From Candidatus Heimdallarchaeota archaeon (GTDB taxonomy: Archaea; Asgardarchaeota; Heimdallarchaeia; Heimdallarchaeales; Heimdallarchaeaceae): DNA of 47,428 nt. Positions 34,359 to 41,620 of this stretch are shown piece by piece (the first letter of the stretch is position 1; every line of letters begins with the position of its first letter). Below the pieces are notes generated by a model. That model was not told where the DNA came from. It worked only from the letters and a program-made list of their open reading frames with translations, and made no database searches. Both the position numbers and the translations under genes were made by a program. The stretch is from the NCBI GenBank assembly GCA_021399395.1, contig JAAFKJ010000005.1, forward strand, positions 1 to 47,428, in the 5' to 3' direction.

Positions 34359-35216
34359 ATGGGTAATTTTAACTCAGATTTATTCTTTGGGATACTGATT
34401 GGTTTAATTGCTTATATCTTGCTATATATTGGGAAGGGCATACAGAAATATGCAATTACTGGTCTGCAAACTGATAAAACTCTCAAAAGTAAACATTCTG
34501 GAGTTTGGATTATTGGAACAGTTCTAACTGTTTCGTTTATGGGATTGCAGTGGGTTGCATTAGCTGTTTTTCATGCTAATGTTAATATTATTGCGCCATT
34601 TGAAGGAGTGGGTCTAATAAGTCTATTAATTTTCTCATTCTTTGTTCTAAAAGAGAAATTGAATAAGTGGGAGTTGGGAGGAACACTTCTGATAATCACA
34701 GGCACTATAGTGATAACAGTGTTCTATGGAGAAGCAACAGAATTACTCTACTCAGATTTTAATTTGGTTTTCCTTCTAATTATTTTAGGTGCCTTTATTG
34801 TTCCTATTGGAATCCTATCTTATTTTGCTTTTCGTAAACCCTCTAAATTAAAGGGAATTCTTCTAGGTTTATCAGCTGGATCATTTATGGCATTTCAAAC
34901 AATTTCAAAAAGAATCACAGATATTCCTGAGCTTGCTCTGGTTTTTACTTTTGTGACTTTTGCGTTAGCAGCTCTAACATTAGGATACACACAGTTTGCG
35001 TTTACTATGGCAAAAGTTAACATAGTAGTTCTTAGTTTTGCTTCAGTTAGTATAATTTTAACATCAGTTCTAGGTTATTTTGCAATTAATGAAAGTATCT
35101 TACCTGCTCAAATTGGCGGAATAGGGTGTATTATAGCAGGCATTATTCTTATGAACATATTTCAAAAAGATGAAGAATTGATGGAAGAAGAAAAAGAAGG
35201 TCAAAATACTTCATAA
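34359..35216 (+). CDS. DMT-superfamily (EamA/NIPA-like) transporter
   Basis: 285 residues with about nine or ten membrane spans arranged as two inverted repeats of the drug/metabolite transporter fold. FEGVGLISLLIFSFFVLKEKLNKWELGGTLLIITG and the equivalent second-half VSIILTSVLGYFAINESILPAQIGG are the paired EamA signature blocks. The C-terminal tail is acidic (EELMEEEKEG). A metabolite or metal exporter is likely; NIPA-type magnesium transport is an alternative. It overlaps the convergent gene at 35201 by 16 bp. Confidence 0.82.
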   Translation: MGNFNSDLFFGILIGLIAYILLYIGKGIQKYAITGLQTDKTLKSKHSGVWIIGTVLTVSFMGLQWVALAVFHANVNIIAPFEGVGLISLLIFSFFVLKEKLNKWELGGTLLIITGTIVITVFYGEATELLYSDFNLVFLLIILGAFIVPIGILSYFAFRKPSKLKGILLGLSAGSFMAFQTISKRITDIPELALVFTFVTFALAALTLGYTQFAFTMAKVNIVVLSFASVSIILTSVLGYFAINESILPAQIGGIGCIIAGIILMNIFQKDEELMEEEKEGQNTS

Positions 35217-36487
35217 TCTATTGCAGAATGAGCTAATTGTGTTATTCCTCTTAGCACTGAATGGTAGGCTACAATAATAGCGAAACAGAATAGAAATACT
35301 ACTGACCAAACACAAATTGTAATGATACGTCGTATTTTCTCCTTCTTAGTTATTTCTCCACCATAGAGTTTTGAGAGCTGATACAGGATTCCATTTAGAG
35401 AGATTAACTCCAGGAAGACTGCATTAATATAAAATGCGCCTTTAACTGTTGATTTCCCATATTGCCAAACAATCTTTCCTTCTCTGTTTACTTCTAAAAC
35501 AACACCCGCATAATCTCCAGAAATAAGGATGTTACCATTATCCAACATATCAGATTCATAGGGGATTAAAACATTCTTCCTATATTGCCAGAGAATCTCC
35601 TTTGATGTTTTATTAATCTCAATTATTCTGTTATTGAAACAATCAGTTATTAGAAGTCTATCTTCAGATAATTCATCAGCATCTCGAGGCCATCGAAGCC
35701 CTTCATCATACTGCCAAACTATCTGTTTTGTTGTCCTATTAATTTCAACTATTCGATCACCCAGAGAATCAGCGATGATAATATTTCCATTGCTTAGATA
35801 ATCAGGATTATGTTGTTTGCTTACCATAGACGCATTTCGAAAATCACCATACCACCAGACAATGTTATCAGGATTATTTTCTGGACCCAAAATCTCTGCA
35901 GTATAATTCACTTCTACAACTAAATCAAAATTCCTTAAAGAAATCAAACAAGCATCCCATGTACTGTATTGTCTGAAATCAACATCATTTACATGTGTAA
36001 AGTCATATACTGTCGGATTATTATAATAATGATCGGCACCCCAGTCTGGATTTACCTCTGTCCAGTTGATCTTTTTAGGTTCCCAGCTCCAAATTATGTT
36101 TGTATTTGGGTAGTCTATTTCTATAACCCTATCATAGTTAGTATCTGCAACAAGCAAGTGTCCAGAAGGTATCTCTTCTACTTCATGTGGTGTCCCTAGC
36201 CCTATTACCTCCCAGACTACGTTCCCCTCTTGATTCACCTCTATAATACGATGTTTCTTATTATTTGGATCAAGCTCCTCTTGTTCAGTATACCTACCAA
36301 TATGTGCAAGCATTTGTGCAAATGAAGTTGTACAAATTAAGGTGTTACCATTGGCTTTCCTATCTACATCGTGGGGAGCTTCAATTAATCTAGCTCTAGA
36401 ATAGGTTAGAAAAAAGGTTAAGTTAGTGATGATCATTAGAAGAAGTAGTGAACCAAGAATCTTCAATCTGTGTTTATACTTAATCAT
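35201..36487 (-). CDS. Membrane-anchored arylsulfotransferase-like (ASST) beta-propeller
   Basis: 428 residues with an N-terminal span (LGSLLLLMIITNLTFFL), a propeller and a C-terminal span (IITICVWSVVFLFCFAIIVAYH). Blade-like repeats each end in a W-containing strand (NVVWEVIG, NIIWSWEP, NIVWWYGD, QIVWQYDE, EILWQYRK, KIVWQYGK) after a loop such as GNILIADS or DRLLITDC. This spacing is typical of the ASST/PQQ-like family. HEVEEIPSGHLLVADT and DFTHVNDVDF match ASST blocks containing candidate active-site His. The propeller is probably extracellular. True sulfotransferase activity is uncertain. Confidence 0.8.
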   Translation of the reverse strand: MIKYKHRLKILGSLLLLMIITNLTFFLTYSRARLIEAPHDVDRKANGNTLICTTSFAQMLAHIGRYTEQEELDPNNKKHRIIEVNQEGNVVWEVIGLGTPHEVEEIPSGHLLVADTNYDRVIEIDYPNTNIIWSWEPKKINWTEVNPDWGADHYYNNPTVYDFTHVNDVDFRQYSTWDACLISLRNFDLVVEVNYTAEILGPENNPDNIVWWYGDFRNASMVSKQHNPDYLSNGNIIIADSLGDRIVEINRTTKQIVWQYDEGLRWPRDADELSEDRLLITDCFNNRIIEINKTSKEILWQYRKNVLIPYESDMLDNGNILISGDYAGVVLEVNREGKIVWQYGKSTVKGAFYINAVFLELISLNGILYQLSKLYGGEITKKEKIRRIITICVWSVVFLFCFAIIVAYHSVLRGITQLAHSAIDYEVF

Positions 36488-36527
36488 AAATCAGACCAAA
36501 AGAAGATTAGATGAGTTCTTTTAAAAT

Positions 36528-37796
36528 TTATCCATAAATTGATGTATCTGCAATTGTTTCAGGATAATCCTCATCGTCTACTTCTTCTTTTCTCTTCTTT
36601 ATTTCCTTTGCAGCTGGTTGTTTTCTATACCTTTGCTTATCGTTTTCTCTTTCTTCCCTAGTAAGATAGAATCTACGAATATCTTTCTTCATGAACATTT
36701 CAATACGTCTTATCATGTTCATTTCTTCATGATCAACAAGCGATATGGCCATTCCAGTTCTCTCCATCCTCGAAGTTCTACCAATTCTATGAACATAATT
36801 CTCGGGATTACCCACTGGCAAATCATAATTGAAGATATGTGAAACATGAGGAATATCTAAACCTCTAGCAGCGACGTCGGTCGCAATTAAACAGGTTATT
36901 TTCCTTTTCCTAAAATCACTCATTGCAATCTCTCGTTGTCTTTGAGACATGTCTCCCTGTAAAAGTCCAACTTTGAGATCTACTCTTTTATCTTTAACCA
37001 TTCTTTTATTCAGGTTGTCTCCCCATCGTTTAGTATTTACAAAAACAATACAAGACTTAGGTTTCTCTCGCTGAAGCAGTCTAATAAATGAGTTATACTT
37101 CTGCTTAGTGTCACTAACTTCATAGTAATATTGTTTACATGAAGAGACAGTTATATCATCACGGCTGACATCAATCTCAACTATATTCTCGTCCAGACTA
37201 TAATCCATCATGATGTTCTTTACTTCTGGCAACATTGTAGCAGAAAAAAGAAGCAGTCTAGGATAAACGTTTTTCATTGCACCAAACAGTATAAAGTCTA
37301 CATCAGGAAGGAATCCCATATCGAGCATTCTATCTGCTTCATCCAGAACTGCAAATTTAACATCTCTGAAGGTTATTGCATTACGATTGAATAAGTCAAT
37401 CAATCTCCCAGGTGTAGCCACAACTATCTGTGCACCGTCTTTAATTTTTTCAATCTGTCTGTTTATAGAAACACCTCCATAAACTTCAACAGCTTTTAAT
37501 CCCACATTTCTACCAAGTTTGGAAATAACATGATATACTTGTTTGCATAATTCTCTAGTAGGTACTAGTATAAGAGCTTGTACTTTTCTTAAGGAAGGAT
37601 CGAGAAATTCTACAATAGGAATTGAGAACGCTAATGTTTTCCCAGTTCCAGTTTTAGCTTGTGCCAAAATATGTGTATTTTCGCCCTTCAAAATTTCTGG
37701 TATTGCTTTTTCTTGAATATCTGTTGGGGTATGTATCCCCATTTCATCCAAAGATTTCTTAATTCCATCTCGGATGTTGTAATCGTTAAATTTCAT
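36528..37796 (-). CDS. DEAD-box RNA helicase (second paralogue)
   Basis: 422 residues with all helicase motifs: GIHTPTDIQ, AQAKTGTGKT, PTRELCKQ, TPGRLID, VLDEADRMLDMGF, SATM, CIVFVNTKRWGD, DVAARGLDIPHV, HRIGRTSRM. It is very similar to the 17657-19003 helicase over the whole core (shared MKF start, DEMGIHTPT, CKQYYY). The C-terminal tail is different: acidic-basic without RPNQS repeats (EVDDEDYPETIADTSIYG). This suggests duplication followed by divergence of the RNA-binding tail. It is downstream of ZnP-c and ZnP-d on the same strand. Confidence 0.95.
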   Translation of the reverse strand: MKFNDYNIRDGIKKSLDEMGIHTPTDIQEKAIPEILKGENTHILAQAKTGTGKTLAFSIPIVEFLDPSLRKVQALILVPTRELCKQVYHVISKLGRNVGLKAVEVYGGVSINRQIEKIKDGAQIVVATPGRLIDLFNRNAITFRDVKFAVLDEADRMLDMGFLPDVDFILFGAMKNVYPRLLLFSATMLPEVKNIMMDYSLDENIVEIDVSRDDITVSSCKQYYYEVSDTKQKYNSFIRLLQREKPKSCIVFVNTKRWGDNLNKRMVKDKRVDLKVGLLQGDMSQRQREIAMSDFRKRKITCLIATDVAARGLDIPHVSHIFNYDLPVGNPENYVHRIGRTSRMERTGMAISLVDHEEMNMIRRIEMFMKKDIRRFYLTREERENDKQRYRKQPAAKEIKKRKEEVDDEDYPETIADTSIYG

Positions 37797-37976
37797 ACGT
37801 ATCAGTTGCTTTTTTGTAATAGCTAAGTTGTATTGAGCAGTTGCTAATTCTTAACTTGCCTTAAATTGTTGAACAAAATTGCGTTTTTCTTGTGTTTAAT
37901 CTTCCTCAACTTTGAGCTAATTTCTCTGTATTGTTTTAAAATGCTTTGTTTTTGCGACTTGATAAGATTTTCAGGT

Positions 37977-38345
37977 TTAGGTATCATTACAATGGTCTAT
38001 ACGCATGTTATCCTTATGATTCACACCTAGTTCTTCAAGAACTTGGATATAACCAGATTCTAAGAAGAAGTCTTTAAGTTTGAACCACGATGTTGAAACT
38101 AAAACTTGAACATTATGAGAAACTAATGTGGGACAGATATGATTTGGTTTATTGAATTCTTCTGGTAATCCTATTCTTCCACATATCAAACAATATTTCC
38201 ATCTTGCAGATCTCTTGTACAAGCTGTTAAAAGTGAAATGATATAATTGAGACCCGTTTTTGAAACTCAATTTTGAAAGAACACCACTAAAACACTTAGC
38301 TAATATCTTTATGTCGTTTTTTTCCTTATAGGATATATCTGGCAT
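37977..38345 (-). CDS. ZnP-c: small zinc-ribbon-like protein of the local family
   Basis: 122 residues, the shortest member, lacking the extended C-terminal tail. MPDISYKEKNDIKILAKCF, YKRSARWKYCLICG (Cys52, Cys55), NHIC (His69, Cys71) and STSWFKLKDFFLESGYIQVL. The ATG matches the family start. A weaker copy of the operator (TGT-N11-ACA at 38372-38388) lies downstream of an ATTTATAT TATA box. It is in line with ZnP-d upstream and the DEAD-box gene downstream. Zinc binding is inferred. Confidence 0.8.
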   Translation of the reverse strand: MPDISYKEKNDIKILAKCFSGVLSKLSFKNGSQLYHFTFNSLYKRSARWKYCLICGRIGLPEEFNKPNHICPTLVSHNVQVLVSTSWFKLKDFFLESGYIQVLEELGVNHKDNMRIDHCNDT

Positions 38346-38425
38346 TCTGGAAGACTCTCAGTTCCACACTATGTACCTAAAAACAACACAAGATATAAAT
38401 GTTATGTGTGAAATTATCACTATAT

Positions 38426-38437
38426 AAAAAAAAGAAA
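38426..38437 (-). terminator. T-rich terminator after ZnP-d
   Basis: A minus-strand T-run (T8 preceded by a short T-rich stretch) lies just past the ZnP-d stop. Confidence 0.4.
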
Positions 38438-38444
38438 TACTAAG

Positions 38445-38915
38445 TTAAGCTGTGCTATCTTGCTTAACTCCTTCAGATAAGCGCTCTGCTTTACTTTTAA
38501 CAGGAATTTTCTCAACAATAGGCTGTTGATAAGGAATATCCTTTACGCCTGCTTTTTCAAGAGCTTTGGCATACTTTTCTGTCATAAAAAATGCTTTCAA
38601 TTTATACCAGGAAGTAGTAATAAGTACTGGAAAGTGATTAACACCCATTGTGCATTTGTGAACTCTATCATGAGCTTTCTTTCTGTTAGAAGTACCCATT
38701 TTCTTTAATTCATGTTCATCCAACATATCTTCAGTGGATTCAATTTCGCCACATTTCAAACAGTACTTCCATCTTGCTGATCGGATATACAATGATTCAT
38801 ATGTATCAGAATAAATAAGCAATCCCTCGTTAAATGGAGAAACTATAAGTTTCATGGCGTATTTTTTTGCAAGGGAACGAATGAATTGTTGTTCTGCATT
38901 TGATATTTTTGGCAT
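38445..38915 (-). CDS. ZnP-d: small zinc-ribbon-like protein of the local family
   Basis: 156 residues from the ATG at 38915, which has GGTGA 5 nt upstream and aligns with MPDI (MPKI here). An in-frame GTG at 38924 is less likely. Motifs: YIRSARWKYCLKCG (Cys52, Cys55), VHKC (His86, Cys88), TTSWYKLKAFFMTEKYAKAL. The loop between CxxC and HxC is longer than in the others by about 17-19 residues and Lys/His-rich. The C-terminus has the tail that ZnP-c lacks. The promoter has an inverted repeat with N11 spacing. Confidence 0.8.
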   Translation of the reverse strand: MPKISNAEQQFIRSLAKKYAMKLIVSPFNEGLLIYSDTYESLYIRSARWKYCLKCGEIESTEDMLDEHELKKMGTSNRKKAHDRVHKCTMGVNHFPVLITTSWYKLKAFFMTEKYAKALEKAGVKDIPYQQPIVEKIPVKSKAERLSEGVKQDSTA

Positions 38916-38926
38916 AAGTTTCACCA

Positions 38927-38949
38927 GTTATGTGTATATGAAGCATAAC
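38927..38949 (-). promoter_or_regulatory. ZnP-d operator
   Basis: GTTATG-N11-CATAAC, a perfect 6-bp inverted repeat, lies between the minus-strand TATA-like ATATTTAATATG and the start codon, at the expected transcription start. Confidence 0.5.
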
Positions 38950-39139
38950 ATATTAAATATATTTGCTTTTGTATTTAACAAAATAAAGTCACAGTGAAAT
39001 CATGGGTACATATTGATTCTGTAAAACTTATATTGGCACAATTGCAGTGTGTGTAGGAAGGTCATATATCTAGATGGAGAAGAGATTTACAAAGCAGGTA
39101 AATGGTTGATACCTAGAATAAAAGAAAAAACTTGATTCG

Positions 39140-39176
39140 AAGAGTATTTACTCTTTTTTCAAAAAAAAAAAAAAAA
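39140..39176. terminator. Bidirectional terminator
   Basis: AAGAGTA-TT-TACTCTT is a perfect 7-bp stem followed on the plus strand by a run of T. Adjacent A16 (39161-39176) is T16 on the minus strand, just after the 47-aa microprotein gene. It isolates that gene from ZnP-d. Confidence 0.55.
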
Positions 39177-39206
39177 GATGAAAGGACTAAGTCTCATCGT
39201 CATTTT

Positions 39207-39350
39207 TTAATTAGATAACATCGAAAGAGAAAGAACCCCTGCAATAATTATGACAGACAGAGATACTATGTAAACTACTAATCTCCAAGTAATTGAAAGG
39301 GTTTTTTCAATTCTAAAACGTCTAATAAATTTTCTTTCATTTCCAATCAT
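39207..39350 (-). CDS. TM47: single-span membrane microprotein, 47 aa
   Basis: ATG at 39350 is preceded by GAGGTG with 6-nt spacing. The product is MIGNERKFIRRFRIEKTL, then SITWRLVVYIVSLSVIIIAG and VLSLSMLSN. A basic N-terminus precedes one membrane span, so the N-terminus is probably inside. It aligns without gaps to TM48 (KF-x-x-x-x-x-(E/S)-(K/R)-x-x-x-x-x-WR before the span). Such small proteins usually modulate membrane partners; none is identified. It is too short for standard gene callers, but the ribosome site, conserved paralogue and tight cluster support it. Confidence 0.65.
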   Translation of the reverse strand: MIGNERKFIRRFRIEKTLSITWRLVVYIVSLSVIIIAGVLSLSMLSN

Positions 39351-39426
39351 ATTTTACACCTCATTTCGAAAAATGTTTAAGTCTCATTTAAGATCAATCA
39401 GGAGTATCATCGTGGAGAAGAGGAAA

Positions 39427-39490
39427 GGATCAGGAAACAGTTAGCGACACACAAGCTCTGGGTTGGTTAGAGTTTGTTGTTTCCTGATCC
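39427..39490. ncRNA. Long bulged stem-loop between TM48 and TM47 genes
   Basis: A perfect 13-bp stem (GGATCAGGAAACA at 39427-39439 with TGTTTCCTGATCC at 39478-39490) encloses an 11-nt one-sided bulge. A second 9-bp stem (ACAAGCTCT with AGAGTTTGT, one G-U) and a 9-nt loop complete it. It is the strongest structured element in the window and is non-coding. It could be a structured RNA, an mRNA processing or regulatory hairpin in the microprotein transcript, or a DNA palindrome recognised by a protein. A smaller GCAGA-N8-TCTGC hairpin follows at 39494-39511. Confidence 0.5.
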
Positions 39491-39614
39491 TCAGCAGATG
39501 GTGAGCTCTGCAGGTTTGTCTGTTCAGCAAGATACAAACAGCGTGAGTTCTTGGATGTGATGATAATCGTAAAATAATAAATGAGAGGAAAAGTGAGGAT
39601 TCACTTCTCGTCAC

Positions 39615-39761
39615 TTATATAACTATTCTACTGAATGCAGGAGCTAAACCAACTACGATACCGACTGCGAACAATGGTAATGCATATCTTAACGTTCTCC
39701 AAAGATAGATGATTGGTCGAGACACTTGGATCTTAGATAGGAATTTTGGCAGACTTAACAC
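39615..39761 (-). CDS. TM48: single-span membrane microprotein, 48 aa
   Basis: GTG at 39761 has a perfect GGAGGTG 6 nt upstream. The product is MLSLPKFLSKIQVSRPII, then YLWRTLRYALPLFAVGIVVG and LAPAFSRIVI: a basic amphipathic N-terminus, WR, then one span. It is paralogous to TM47 and placed like TM50 (directly after a CC microprotein, with a GGAGGTG site). It follows CC49 by 48 bp, so the two are co-transcribed. Confidence 0.65.
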   Translation of the reverse strand: MLSLPKFLSKIQVSRPIIYLWRTLRYALPLFAVGIVVGLAPAFSRIVI

Positions 39762-39809
39762 ACTTTACACCTCCGTTTCATTTTTAGTAAGGGGGATTGA
39801 AGACCCAGC

Positions 39810-39959
39810 TTATCCTGCGAGAGGAATTCGCTGAGTTAGCAATCTTTCAGAGCGTGCTTTTGCTCTAAGGGTGCGTCGAGCTCTTTTTAACTCGCTTAAC
39901 TCCTTTTGGAGGTCCCTGATCTCTTGGTCCAGTAATCTGGAAAGTTCATGTTCGTTCAT
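39810..39959 (-). CDS. CC49: short basic coiled-coil microprotein, 49 aa
   Basis: ATG at 39959 with GGTGA upstream. MNEHELSRLLDQEIRDLQKE, LSELKRARRTLRAKARSE and RLLTQRIPLAG: a strongly helical, heptad-like N-terminal half and a basic second half. It aligns closely with CC48 (MNEHEL start, LQKEL-x-x-LKRARR-T core). The DNA around both stop codons is also similar (CAGGATAA and CAGGGATAA). It is the first gene of a CC-TM transcript with a TATA box at 40006-40018. Confidence 0.68.
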   Translation of the reverse strand: MNEHELSRLLDQEIRDLQKELSELKRARRTLRAKARSERLLTQRIPLAG

Positions 39960-39984
39960 TTTTTTCACCGTTTGAGTTTTTCTT

Positions 39985-40018
39985 ATGTCTGAACAAATCC
40001 GACATCCTATATAAAGGC
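39985..40018 (-). promoter_or_regulatory. CC49 promoter: TATA box and operator
   Basis: Minus-strand TATA (CCTTTATATAGG, 40006-40017) is followed by ATGTCTGA-N5-TCCGACAT (39985-40005), an 8-bp inverted repeat with one mismatch. It can also be read as ATGTC-N11-GACAT. The repeat reaches the predicted transcription start. Confidence 0.55.
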
Positions 40019-40036
40019 ATTTTTAGAAGTCAGAAT

Positions 40037-40180
40037 TGTCGGTTTTACTCCGACATGTAAAAAGTGTGAAAAATGAGTGAAACACACGCGTTAGTGCAAA
40101 ATATTGCACATACGAGAAGAATTATAATGAGTAAAAGAATAGGCAAGTTTTGCCTAAGATGTCGGATTGTAACTACAATC
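40037..40180. promoter_or_regulatory. Cluster of palindromes upstream of CC49
   Basis: Four perfect inverted repeats fall within 145 bp: TGTCGG-N7-CCGACA (40037-40055), GTGCAA-N4-TTGCAC (40094-40109), AGGCAA-N3-TTGCCT (40141-40155) and GATTGT-N4-ACAATC (40165-40180). A further ATGTCGGA half-site (40159-40166) repeats the core motif of the CC49 operator. The DNA lies between the ZnP-e stop and the CC49 promoter and has no reading frame. Confidence 0.5.
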
Positions 40181-40240
40181 TTGATCCAAAAATCATTTAA
40201 AAAATGGGAAGTTTCATGAAAAAATAGGGAGAAAAAGAGA

Positions 40241-40669
40241 TTATTTTTCTGTTACCAAAGCATCGGTTACTTGTATTTCTTTAACTGAGGTAGGTACTTC
40301 TTCAGTTGTTTCACTAGGCACAGTAACAATCTCGCGTATGTCTGAGTCTACACCAATAGCTTCTAGTGCTTTTGCATACCGTTGTGTCAAAAAGAAGTCT
40401 TCTAATTCCTTCCAGCTTGTTGTTACTAATACTTGAAAGCTTTTGAAATCAAGAGCACAAGAATGGTTTTCCTTCTTTAATTTTGTTGCAGCGTCTATTT
40501 CGCCACATTTTAAACATAGCCGAATTCGAGAGGATCCGTCATATAATTCATTAATAGTATTTTGATAAAGTGATAAACCTGAATCAAACGGAGCATTGCG
40601 TAAATCAAGTGCAAAATGCTTCGCTCTGTAGCGTATCCTTTGTTTTTTAGCGGCGGTCATGTCTGTCAT
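40241..40669 (-). CDS. ZnP-e: small zinc-ribbon-like protein, divergent member
   Basis: 142 residues. MTDMTAAKKQRIRYRAKHF aligns with the family start. YDGSSRIRLCLKCG carries Cys52 and Cys55, and NHSC carries His69 and Cys71, followed by TTSWKELEDFFLTQRYAKAL. The otherwise invariant RW before the CxxC is RI here. It has a Glu/Thr/Val-rich tail. It sits between the two microprotein modules (after TM50, before CC49) on the same strand. Its promoter carries CATGTA-N11-TACATG downstream of a TATA-like TTTTAAAC. Confidence 0.8.
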   Translation of the reverse strand: MTDMTAAKKQRIRYRAKHFALDLRNAPFDSGLSLYQNTINELYDGSSRIRLCLKCGEIDAATKLKKENHSCALDFKSFQVLVTTSWKELEDFFLTQRYAKALEAIGVDSDIREIVTVPSETTEEVPTSVKEIQVTDALVTEK

Positions 40670-40680
40670 ATAACATCTCT

Positions 40681-40736
40681 CATGTAGTATCTAATCATAC
40701 ATGTTTAAAAGTGTTCGGCAATTGGCAAAAATTGCC
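40681..40736 (-). promoter_or_regulatory. ZnP-e promoter palindromes
   Basis: CATGTA-N11-TACATG (40681-40703) lies at the predicted transcription start. GGCAATT-N6-AATTGCC (40717-40736) lies just upstream of the TATA-like TTTTAAAC (about 40704-40711). Both are perfect inverted repeats. Confidence 0.5.
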
Positions 40737-40796
40737 TTTGTCGTTAAATCAAAGTTTTCTAAGACTAGGAGAATAATAAATTACCAATATTCTGGT

Positions 40797-40810
40797 AAAA
40801 AAAAGAAAAA
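40797..40810 (-). terminator. T-rich terminator after TM50
   Basis: Minus-strand T5-C-T8 lies about 9 nt beyond the TM50 stop. Confidence 0.45.
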
Positions 40811-40818
40811 TCAAATTT

Positions 40819-40971
40819 CTAAAGAAAGAAACTTGATAAAGCAGTTAAGGCAATCAACCCTAACACCATTAACAAACTAAAAAGAAATGCATATCCCATA
40901 ACAATCAACGCTTTCTCTTTCATATTTTCGATTTTCATTTGTCTTCTTACATTTACTACTTTGTTTGCCAT
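40819..40971 (-). CDS. TM50: single-span membrane microprotein, 50 aa
   Basis: ATG at 40971 has a perfect GGAGGTG 6 nt upstream. MANKVVNVRRQMKIENMKEK, then ALIVMGYAFLFSLLMVLGL and IALTALSSFFL: a basic N-terminus followed by one long span. Same size, topology, ribosome site and position (after a CC gene) as TM48, with weaker sequence similarity. It follows CC48 by 41 bp in the same transcript. Confidence 0.62.
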   Translation of the reverse strand: MANKVVNVRRQMKIENMKEKALIVMGYAFLFSLLMVLGLIALTALSSFFL

Positions 40972-41012
40972 ATTAGACACCTCCACGTGTATGACGTTTT
41001 ACTAGAACCAGG

Positions 41013-41159
41013 TTATCCCTGGGAGGGGATTTGCCCGATTGAGTACCTAGAAAGAGCTTTTGCTCTTCCGGTGCGACGAGCTCTTTTGAGCTGATTCAAC
41101 TCCTTTTGGAGTGCTTTTATTTTCTTGTTCAACAGGTTATTTAATTCGTGTTCATTCAA
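41013..41159 (-). CDS. CC48: short basic coiled-coil microprotein, 48 aa
   Basis: It starts with TTG at 41159, preceded by AGGTGAT, and overlaps the stop of CC67 by 8 bp. MNEHELNNLLNKKIKALQKE, then LNQLKRARRTGRAKALSR and YSIGQIPSQG. It is a clear paralogue of CC49, with the same MNEHEL start and LKRARRT core. The overlapping arrangement implies translational coupling to CC67. Confidence 0.65.
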   Translation of the reverse strand: MNEHELNNLLNKKIKALQKELNQLKRARRTGRAKALSRYSIGQIPSQG

Positions 41160-41355
41160 TTCTATCACCTTTGTTTTTGCAATACTTTCTTAAGTCAAGT
41201 TTCGAAAACCTGATAGTGGTATCCATGCGATAATCGTAATGTGGTCGATCATTTCGTCCAGGATACTTAGATGCTAGAGTTTTTGTGAGCCGATTGAGAT
41301 CTTCATAAAGCCTCTTTAGCTCGCGGTCCAACAGTTTTTGTATTTCCATCGTCAT
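41152..41355 (-). CDS. CC67: helical microprotein, 67 aa
   Basis: The ATG at 41355 has AGGTGG 6 nt upstream; an ATG two codons later is also possible. The first 30 residues (MEIQKLLDRELKRLYEDLNR, then LTKTLASK) form an amphipathic helix like the CC48/CC49 N-termini (xxLLDxExxxLxxxL). The rest is basic and ends KYCKNKGDRIE. It is the first gene of the CC67-CC48-TM50 transcript, and its promoter carries a perfect TATGTCAT/ATGACATA palindrome. Confidence 0.68.
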   Translation of the reverse strand: MTMEIQKLLDRELKRLYEDLNRLTKTLASKYPGRNDRPHYDYRMDTTIRFSKLDLRKYCKNKGDRIE

Positions 41356-41381
41356 TTTTTACCACCTTGGTTTTCTTGTCG

Positions 41382-41410
41382 TATGTCATATGTTTGATGA
41401 CATATATAAA
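41382..41410 (-). promoter_or_regulatory. CC67 promoter: TATA box and operator
   Basis: TATGTCAT-N7-ATGACATA (41382-41404), a perfect 8-bp inverted repeat, abuts a TATA box (minus TTTATATA, 41403-41410). Read with shorter arms it is TATGTC-N11-GACATA, the clearest example of the shared layout. Confidence 0.65.
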
Positions 41411-41427
41411 ACCCTTTGTTTTTGCGC

Positions 41428-41452
41428 ATATGTCCTCTATATGACGACATAT
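41428..41452. promoter_or_regulatory. Second palindrome in the CC67/ZnP-f region
   Basis: ATATGTC-N11-GACATAT, perfect 7-bp arms, adjacent to a minus-strand TTTTTTTATATG. It has the same arm core and same spacer as the operator 46 bp away. Confidence 0.55.
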
Positions 41453-41620
41453 AAAAAAAGAAGAAAATTGACGGCAAAAAAGGTTTTAGAGGGATATAAA
41501 CCCATTTGTATAAGGTTTGTAATAGAAAATTACTTAAAGATAGAGGCAATTATTGCCCACATATGTCATCAAATACATGCAAATATAAACCTTTAGGCAA
41601 CAGATGTCTGAAAGCATAGA

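Noticed and set aside
39079..39135. Short frame reading VIYLDGEEIYKAGKW
   Set aside because: It is protein-like but has no ATG, is under 36 codons and stops quickly on both sides. At best it is a remnant.
39427..39490. Integron attC-like site
   Set aside because: GTTAGC occurs beside the stem, but the R'/R'' boxes are not at the stem ends, the bulge is 11 nt rather than isolated extrahelical bases, and no integrase is present.
41441..41596. 51-codon plus-strand frame starting MTTYKKRRK
   Set aside because: It has no ribosome site and overlaps operator palindromes and the divergent promoter. A leaderless gene cannot be excluded, but support is too weak.
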